A DNA stretch of 12,377 nucleotides, taken from contig JAICTU010000268.1 of the NCBI GenBank assembly GCA_025936205.1, forward strand, positions 1-12,377, written 5' to 3'. The position numbers were made by a program, and so were the translations under genes. The notes beneath the pieces were generated by a model. The model was given only the letters and a program-made list of their open reading frames with translations, searched no databases and had not been told where the DNA came from. Positions 1-4,878 of the stretch are shown here, piece by piece (positions within the stretch are counted from its first letter, which is position 1; every line of letters begins with the position of its first letter). Source of the stretch: Polyangiaceae bacterium. GTDB taxonomy: Bacteria > Myxococcota > Polyangia > Polyangiales > Polyangiaceae.

Positions 1-754
1 CGATCAGATTGCCGTCGTCGCACTCTTCGTTCAGCACCAGGCCGTCGCCGCACGTCGAGGTGCAGGCGCCGTTCGCGCAATTGGGCTCCCTCAGGCAGGT
101 GGAAGAGCAGCCGTCGAAGGGCAGGGTGTTGCCGTCGTCGCACGACTCGGCGCCCTCGACGATACCGTCGCCGCACACCGTGTTCGTGCACACGCTGAGC
201 GCGCCCGGCGCATCCGTGCATTTCTTGCCGAGCTCGACCCGGCAGCGGCTGGAGCAGCCGTCGCCGTTCGCTTCGTTGCCGTCGTCGCACTGCTCGCTGC
301 CTGCCTTGACCCCGTCGCCGCAGACGGCGATCTGCCGGCAAGCCTTGCCCGGCGTCGGACAGCTGAAGCCCTTCTCCGTCGCCAGGCAGTTGGCGGAACA
401 ACCGTCGCCGGCGTCCTTGTTGCCGTCGTCGCAGGCCTCGTCTTTGTCGAGCGTGCCGTTGCCGCAGCCCGCTGGTGCCGGCAGCGACGTCACGGCGTCG
501 CCGATGTCGCAGTTGGGCCCCGTGCAGTCGTCGGGCACGAACGTGCCGCCCGTCGCCTGGCTATCCCCCTTGGGGCCGCCGCCCATGGGCGGCAGATTCT
601 GAGCGACCGCTGTCGGATCCTTGTCGTCGCCTCCAGCGCCGCAGTTCGCCTGCGAGGCGACCACGAAGAGACCCATCAGGGCCGGGGCGAGTCCAGCGAA
701 AGAGCGGCGAGGCTGGCGGGTGGACCGCCCGCGCGCACCAGGCAGAAAGTTCAT
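1..754 (-). CDS. Exported DUF4215 (myxobacterial Cys-rich repeat) protein, C-terminus cut by window edge
   Basis: Reading the minus strand from an ATG at 754 gives 251 codons with no stop before the window edge, so only the N-terminal part is present. The start has a basic segment (several Arg within residues 8-17), a hydrophobic stretch (about 19-36) and then Cys38, so it is an export signal. A lipid anchor at Cys38 is possible, but the preceding Gln-Ala-Asn is a poor lipobox. A Gly/Asp/Pro-rich linker follows. From residue 97 there are DUF4215/myxobacterial disulfide repeats of the form CGDG-x5-E-x-CDDGN-x4-DGCS-x2-C, at about 97-123, 145-171, 194-220 and 235 to the edge. In this family such repeats are disulfide-rich modules of surface or secreted proteins, often attached to other domains, and have no known catalytic role. 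The missing C-terminus could hold the functional domain. No strong Shine-Dalgarno lies before the ATG, so the start is less certain than the frame. It lies downstream of another Cys-rich gene on the same strand, 305 nt away. Confidence 0.85.
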   Translation of the reverse strand, partial: MNFLPGARGRSTRQPRRSFAGLAPALMGLFVVASQANCGAGGDDKDPTAVAQNLPPMGGGPKGDSQATGGTFVPDDCTGPNCDIGDAVTSLPAPAGCGNGTLDKDEACDDGNKDAGDGCSANCLATEKGFSCPTPGKACRQIAVCGDGVKAGSEQCDDGNEANGDGCSSRCRVELGKKCTDAPGALSVCTNTVCGDGIVEGAESCDDGNTLPFDGCSSTCLREPNCANGACTSTCGDGLVLNEECDDGNLI

Positions 755-872
755 GCCGACACGATAGCAAACGAACCGGGTCAAAGACTCTGCTGAAACC
801 CGCTGGACCCGCAGGTTCTCGCTCAGTTTGCCGCCCCGCCGCAGGGCATATTTCCGCTGGGCTGCAGAGTTT

Positions 873-890
873 CACGCAAGTCGCTGCGTG
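873..890. promoter_or_regulatory. Small dyad upstream of the DUF4215 gene (possible operator)
   Basis: CACGCA at 873-878 and its exact reverse complement TGCGTG at 885-890 are separated by 6 nt. The dyad is about 120 nt upstream of the DUF4215 start on the minus strand, a plausible distance for a regulator site. A 6-bp dyad can arise by chance in 300 nt of high-GC DNA, so this is a weak call. Confidence 0.2.
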
Positions 891-1015
891 TAGGTGTGAG
901 ACTCCTTTTCTGAACCGCTCCAGGGTGGAGCTTCAGCGCACCAGGGTGGGACGCGCGAGCCAGCCCTGAACGGGCCATTGCCCAGGCCGAGCGAGCCATG
1001 GGCATCTCCTCGCGC

Positions 1016-1046
1016 GGCCAGCGCCCAGCAAGGGCGCGCACCGGCC
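1016..1046 (-). terminator. Candidate hairpin terminator after the large Cys-rich gene
   Basis: A perfect 6-bp stem (GCGCCC at 1021-1026 with GGGCGC at 1032-1037, 5-nt loop) is flanked by GGCC on both sides, which could extend it across an asymmetric bulge. It starts about 13 nt beyond the stop codon of the 1060-4098 gene in that gene's direction. There is no U-tract, so it may act as a 3'-end stabiliser or a non-canonical terminator. Confidence 0.35.
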
Positions 1047-1059
1047 AGTCCACGTTACG

Positions 1060-4000
1060 TCAAAAGATGATGCAGGTACCGCTCACGCAGGCACGATTGC
1101 CCTCGCCGGTGGGACAGTCGCTGAACGAGATGCATTGTACGCAGGCGCCCTGGTCACAGAAGGGAGTAGGAGCTCTGCAAATCGCGAGGGTCGAGAACGC
1201 TGCTGGAGAGCCGCTGCATACCTGCGCGGTGTTGCCGTTGCAGCGGGTCTCGCCGATGTTACATGCCGGCGGCGGAGGGGGTGGCGGCGGCGGTGGCGGC
1301 GGCGGCGGTGGTGGCGGTGGCGGCGGTGGCGCCACGCATTGGCCTGCCTGACAGACGTTGCCGTTACCGCATGCGGTACCGTTGGCTGCGGCAGCACCGC
1401 GGTTGCAAGTACCTCCGCCGCAGGTCTCCGCTCCGTTGCACACGTTGGCATCGGCGCAACTGACCGCGTTGTTTGTATGGACGCAGCCGGTCTGGGCGCT
1501 GCAGCTGTCGTTGGTGCAGGGGTTGTTGTCGTTGCAGTTGAGCTGTTGGCAGTTGAAACCACAGCTGCCGTTGCTACACGTCTGCCCAGCGGGGCAGGTG
1601 ATCGGCGTGTTTTGGCAGGCGCCGGTCTGCGCATTGCAGCTGTCGCTGGTGCAGGCGTTGTTATCGTTACAGTTGCTTGCTGCGGTCGCGATGCACTGGC
1701 CATTTTGACACGTATTCGTGCCATTGCAGGCATTGTTGTCGCCGCAGTTCGTACCGTTGTTGACGTTCGAGTGCTGGCAGCCGGCTTGTGCACTGCAGCT
1801 GTCGTTGGTGCAGGGGTTGTTGTCGTTGCAGTTCAGCTGCTGGCAGTTGAAGACGCAGTTGCCGCCGCCCTGGCAGACTTGCCCGGTGGGGCAGTTCCTG
1901 GCGGCGCTCAGCTGCCCGTTGTCGCAGGTCTGGAACTGGGTGCCGTTGGCGCAGGCGCCTTGATTGCAAGTATTGCAGCGCCCAGTGGTGCAGCCGAAAC
2001 CCTGCGAGCAGTTCGTGGTCTGCAGCTGCCCGTTGACGCAGGATTGCGCCTGGGCGCCATTGTTGATGCACTGGCCACCGCCGGAAAAGGGATTGAATTG
2101 GCAGCCGCCCGGCGCGACGCAGGTGTCGCTGGTGCAGGGATTGTTGTCGTTGCAGGTCGGGGCGGGGCTGCCCGTGCACTGGTTGTTCTGGCAGGCCTCG
2201 GCGCCGTTGCAGGCGTTGCCGTCACTGCAGCTCGTGGGAGCGGCGTAGAAGCCGTTCACGCAGCGGCGGATCTGGTTGGTACCGACGCACTGGGTCTCGT
2301 TGCCCTGGCACTCATTGCAGCGGCCGTTCGTGCAGCCGAACGGGCAGGGGTTCACGACCACCTGATTGTTCTGGCAGGCGCGGATGCCGACCCCCTGATT
2401 GTTGGGCAACGCAGCGCACTCGGGCGGGATGTTCTGGCGCGAGAAGGTGCCGCCATCGGCCGAGCACTGGCGCAGCTGATTGTCGGCGCAGCTGAACTGC
2501 CCGCCGACGCAGATGTCGCAGCGGTTGCTGGCCAGATCGCAGAGCGCGACATTCGGGCAGTCGGCGATCGGCTGCCAGCCCACCAGGCGATCGCGGCACG
2601 TCTCCAGATCACCCGTGGCGTTGTTGCAGCGATTCGTGCCGGGCTCGCAGGGATCCGCACAGCGGCCCGCGTTGGCGTCACACTGCGCCTGCGAGCCGCA
2701 GTTCTCGGTGTTGTCGAAGCCGGTCTGGTCGGCGTTGCAGGTCTGCAGGAAGCCGCCGCTGCAGGCGTGCTGGCCCGGCTGGCACGCGGGTGTCTTGCAG
2801 CCGTTGAAGCGCTGGCTGGCGTCGCACAGCGCCGCGGTGACGCAGGTCTGGATGGTGTCGTAGATCGTGAGCGACTCGTTGCAGCGCTGCAGCTGCGCGC
2901 CCTCGCAATGGAACTCGTCGCCGGCAGTCGCGCCGCGATGGCACACCGGCGGCTCGCAGAAGGCGTTCGTGGGGTCATCGGCGTTGCACAGCGCGGCGCT
3001 CTCGCAGGGCGCCCCCGTGTCGTCGAGCGCCGTGCGATCGTCGCGGCACACCTGGATCTGCGCGCCGTTGCACTGCATCTGGCCCGCTTCACACGGCGCG
3101 TCGCGGCAGCCCGCCTGGCCCTGATCGGCGAGCACGGAGTTGCAGAAGGGAGCGCCGATGCACTGCTCCTGATCGCGGAAGCCCGTACGGTCCTCGCTGC
3201 AGGCCTGCAGCACGCCGGTGTCCGTGCAGCGGTGCTGGCCGGCGGCGCACACCGGCGGCAGGCACGCCGGTACGCCGGCAGCGGTGACGTTGTTCAGGCT
3301 GCCGGTGCACAGGGCTTCGGAGGCACACTCCTCGGCGGTGATCCAGCCGGTGCGGCCTTCCGAGCAGTACTCGAGCCGCGAGCCTTCGCAGCGCACTTCA
3401 CCCACCGCGCAGGCGGGCAGATTGCACTTCAACACGGTGGCCGGCGTGGTCGGCTGCTGCACCTCGACGTTGCCGTCCGAGCCCAGCACCAGGCCGCCGG
3501 GAGCGCCGCCGCTGGTCAGCGTCTGATCGCAGAGCTCGCGCGTGACACAGGGGTCGAGCGGCGCCCAGTCAGTGCGGTCGTCGTTACAGACCTCGAGCAC
3601 CGGCGACTGATCGCTGTCGCTGCGATCGCAGCGGCGCGCGCCGGGCGCGCACGCCTCCGGCATGCACTGGCGCAGATCTGCGTTGCAATGGGCCGGCGAG
3701 AGACAGGTGTCGAACACGTCCCAGCCGGTGCGGTCGGCGTTGCACTTCTGCAACACGGCGCCCGCGCAGCTCATCTCTTCCGCGCTGCAGGTGGCGGCCA
3801 GGCAGGTCGCCGGATTGCTCTGGCACAAGGCGGCCGCGCCACAGCGCTGCACCGTTACCCAGCTGGCGTGGTCATCGGAGCAGGTCTGCAGGAGCGCGCC
3901 TTCACAGCGCATCTGACCTTCCGTGCAGATTTCCGCCGGACGCGGCCCGCCCGGCTGGAGCGCCGGCGCGGTGGCGGTCGGAGGCTTGGCCGTGGCGGGA

Positions 4001-4098
4001 GCCAGCGTGTTTTGGCGCTCGCCGAACAGCTGCGTGCAGGCAAGCCCGACCCCCAAAAAGAACCCTACAATTCCGATGCTTCGGACCGCTGCGGCCAT
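1060..4098 (-). CDS. Giant Cys-rich repeat lipoprotein, function unknown
   Basis: This encodes a protein of 1012 residues with about 120 Cys by hand count. I chose the ATG at 4098 because AGAGAGG sits 5 nt before it and the N-terminus then reads as a signal sequence. The open frame extends 81 codons further up, but that part looks non-coding. Residues 1-20 are hydrophobic and end in Gly-Leu-Ala before Cys21, a somewhat non-canonical lipobox, so this is a probable lipoprotein. A Pro/Ala/Thr linker follows (about 25-55). Residues 58 to about 600 are about ten tandem 45-55-residue repeats with six Cys each (C-x5-C, then LQ-x-C, DRTGW, C, ALC, C). Residues about 640-920 are Asn/Cys-rich with CNDNNPCT-x-D-x-C motifs resembling CTDC repeats. 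Residues 924-944 are 21 prolines, followed by one more six-Cys repeat and a Cys-rich tail. No enzyme motif is visible. A structural, adhesive or ligand-binding surface role is inference. The Cys load implies oxidative folding outside the cytoplasm. Confidence 0.9.
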   Translation of the reverse strand: MAAAVRSIGIVGFFLGVGLACTQLFGERQNTLAPATAKPPTATAPALQPGGPRPAEICTEGQMRCEGALLQTCSDDHASWVTVQRCGAAALCQSNPATCLAATCSAEEMSCAGAVLQKCNADRTGWDVFDTCLSPAHCNADLRQCMPEACAPGARRCDRSDSDQSPVLEVCNDDRTDWAPLDPCVTRELCDQTLTSGGAPGGLVLGSDGNVEVQQPTTPATVLKCNLPACAVGEVRCEGSRLEYCSEGRTGWITAEECASEALCTGSLNNVTAAGVPACLPPVCAAGQHRCTDTGVLQACSEDRTGFRDQEQCIGAPFCNSVLADQGQAGCRDAPCEAGQMQCNGAQIQVCRDDRTALDDTGAPCESAALCNADDPTNAFCEPPVCHRGATAGDEFHCEGAQLQRCNESLTIYDTIQTCVTAALCDASQRFNGCKTPACQPGQHACSGGFLQTCNADQTGFDNTENCGSQAQCDANAGRCADPCEPGTNRCNNATGDLETCRDRLVGWQPIADCPNVALCDLASNRCDICVGGQFSCADNQLRQCSADGGTFSRQNIPPECAALPNNQGVGIRACQNNQVVVNPCPFGCTNGRCNECQGNETQCVGTNQIRRCVNGFYAAPTSCSDGNACNGAEACQNNQCTGSPAPTCNDNNPCTSDTCVAPGGCQFNPFSGGGQCINNGAQAQSCVNGQLQTTNCSQGFGCTTGRCNTCNQGACANGTQFQTCDNGQLSAARNCPTGQVCQGGGNCVFNCQQLNCNDNNPCTNDSCSAQAGCQHSNVNNGTNCGDNNACNGTNTCQNGQCIATAASNCNDNNACTSDSCNAQTGACQNTPITCPAGQTCSNGSCGFNCQQLNCNDNNPCTNDSCSAQTGCVHTNNAVSCADANVCNGAETCGGGTCNRGAAAANGTACGNGNVCQAGQCVAPPPPPPPPPPPPPPPPPPPPPACNIGETRCNGNTAQVCSGSPAAFSTLAICRAPTPFCDQGACVQCISFSDCPTGEGNRACVSGTCIIF
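1267..1329 (-). repeat. Proline-codon run (21 consecutive Pro)
   Basis: Twenty-one consecutive proline codons (mainly CCG and CCA, with single CCC and CCT) encode residues 924-944 of the Cys-rich lipoprotein. The mixed codons show it is not a pure trinucleotide microsatellite, so selection for the peptide is plausible. The run separates the Asn/Cys-rich middle from the last six-Cys repeat and would form a stiff polyproline II rod. Runs of this kind stall ribosomes and need elongation factor P. Confidence 0.9.
1499..1569 (-). repeat. Intragenic duplication, copy A
   Basis: This 71-nt segment matches 1793-1863 with 6 differences, and the first 41 nt are identical. The copies are 294 nt (98 codons) apart in the same frame and encode the CQQLNCNDNNPCTNDSC module of the Cys-rich lipoprotein. 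Related shorter copies of the CNDNN module occur near 1635-1675 and 2125-2157. The high nucleotide identity points to recent internal duplication or gene conversion. Confidence 0.85.
1793..1863 (-). repeat. Intragenic duplication, copy B
   Basis: This is the partner of 1499-1569, with 65 of 71 positions identical and the same reading frame. It encodes the more N-terminal of the two near-identical modules in the Asn/Cys-rich middle region. After this segment the two protein units diverge (AGCQHSNVNNGTNC versus TGCVHTNNAVSC). Confidence 0.85.
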
Positions 4099-4505
4099 GC
4101 TTGCCTCTCTTTGGGGGCCTTCCCCTGGAGCACGCCCCTTCCCTCGACACTGGAATCCGTGATGCCAGCCGGAGCGCTCTGGGCGTGCCTTACAACGGAG
4201 TATGCGGGCCGTCCAGAAGAGGCGAAGCGCCGGCAGCGACAAGTGCAGCCGGCGCAGTGCAGGGTTGGTGGCGATGTGGAAGCTGGTGGTGCTCGCCGTG
4301 CACAGCCTGCAGGGGTGATCCGCGCAGCGGATAGTGCGCAACGCGCCTGTCGACTGACCGAGGTGGCGGGGTCATGTTGCGGACGGTTGCATGCGCATGG
4401 TACTCGCGCGGCCGTAAGCGGCCTGGAAATGGCAGGCTTCTGATGAGCGGGCAGACAGCGTCGAGGTCGTGGTCGTGGTCGGCGAGCCCGCGCGGGGGTG
4501 CTGCA

Positions 4506-4536
4506 GTGCTCGGCCTCCTTTTGACGGTGCTCGGCC
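4506..4536. promoter_or_regulatory. 10-nt direct repeat with 21-nt period (possible regulator site)
   Basis: GTGCTCGGCC occurs at 4506-4515 and again, identical, at 4527-4536. Start-to-start spacing is 21 nt, two helical turns, so a dimer could read both copies on one DNA face. Between them is TTTTGAC, which includes a -35-like TTGAC on the plus strand, but no matching -10 follows. It is about 410 nt upstream of the Cys-rich lipoprotein start. Confidence 0.25.
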
Positions 4537-4582
4537 GTGAGGGAGAGAAGCGACCCTATGCGCCGCCGATGAGAGACATAGC

Positions 4583-4613
4583 GAGCAATGCTGCCAGGCG
4601 GACGGCATTGCTC
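4583..4613. other. Strong dyad / hairpin in the 780-nt gap
   Basis: GAGCAATGC at 4583-4591 and its exact reverse complement GCATTGCTC at 4605-4613 make a 9-bp stem. It extends to 11 bp with one T-G and one G-C pair, leaving a 9-nt loop. There is no U-tract on either side. It is far (about 266 nt) from the stop codon of the GH5 gene and about 485 nt upstream of the Cys-rich lipoprotein start. It could be an operator, an RNA structure or part of a small RNA terminator. Confidence 0.4.
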
Positions 4614-4836
4614 CGCCGGGCGCTTGCCGGAGTGTCGCCGCGAATTGTCCGACCCGCCTTCGTTCTATGCGATGGTCCAAGCGATTGCCCAGCCCAGGTC
4701 TGCTGTTAGACCAACAATTCTGCGGTGCAGAGTCTCCAATCCCTTGTGCCCGGCAGGCGCACGGTGCCTGGGTTCATCTCTGAATTTCGTAGATGCGACC
4801 TTTTTCGTCTGCGTGCCTGCGGGCGAGTCCCCGTGA

Positions 4837-4869
4837 GCCGATGTGGCGCGTGGGCGGCGCCACATCGGC
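4837..4869 (-). terminator. Hairpin directly after the GH5 gene, probable terminator
   Basis: A perfect 12-bp inverted repeat (4837-4848 with 4858-4869) and a 9-nt GC-rich loop begin 9 nt beyond the GH5 stop codon. Position and stem strength fit a transcript 3' end. It lacks a downstream U-tract in the minus direction, so termination may depend on Rho or the hairpin may only protect the 3' end. Confidence 0.6.
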
Positions 4870-4878
4870 GGCCGAACG

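Larger units (their letters stand above)
755..1059. other. Intergenic region between two Cys-rich genes
   Basis: This 305-nt gap between two minus-strand genes holds no ORF with recognisable similarity. It must contain the end of the upstream transcript and, if the genes are not co-transcribed, the promoter of the downstream DUF4215 gene. I see a hairpin near the upstream stop (1016-1046) and a small dyad (873-890), listed separately. A TTGACC lies on the minus strand about 30 nt before the ATG at 754, but no -10 element follows at usable spacing, so I do not call a promoter. Confidence 0.5.
4099..4878. other. 780-nt region without a recognised gene
   Basis: Both flanking genes are on the minus strand. 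Several frames of 66-111 codons are open here on either strand, but none shows a recognisable domain, a good ribosome-binding site with a plausible N-terminus, or a codon pattern I trust. The part next to 4098 must carry the leader and promoter of the Cys-rich lipoprotein gene. I see no convincing -35/-10 pair on either strand. The region holds a 10-nt direct repeat with 21-nt period, a strong 9-11-bp dyad and a hairpin next to the GH5 stop codon, all listed separately. It could be a long regulatory leader, a small RNA locus or a decayed gene. Confidence 0.5.

Noticed and set aside
9..602. 197-codon plus-strand open frame at the left edge
   Set aside because: It is antisense to clear DUF4215 repeats; its repeated PSSH/PSPH pattern is just the complement of the CDDGN and CGDG motifs.
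755..790. TTGACC on the minus strand before the DUF4215 gene as a -35 box
   Set aside because: There is no -10-like hexamer at 16-18 nt, and the site is too close to the start codon.
1261..1332. GGC/GGT-rich run at 1261-1332 as a simple microsatellite or poly-Gly gene
   Set aside because: In the real reading frame (minus strand) it is a proline run; the poly-Gly reading belongs to a shadow frame.
1500..2250. Regular spaced repeats considered as a CRISPR array
   Set aside because: Repeats are in-frame protein modules of varying spacing and sequence, with no constant repeat plus unique spacers and no cas genes.
4374..4709. 111-codon plus-strand and 102-codon minus-strand frames in the 780-nt gap
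   Set aside because: They overlap each other on opposite strands, show no domain, and have unconvincing starts. Random frames of this length are common at this GC content.
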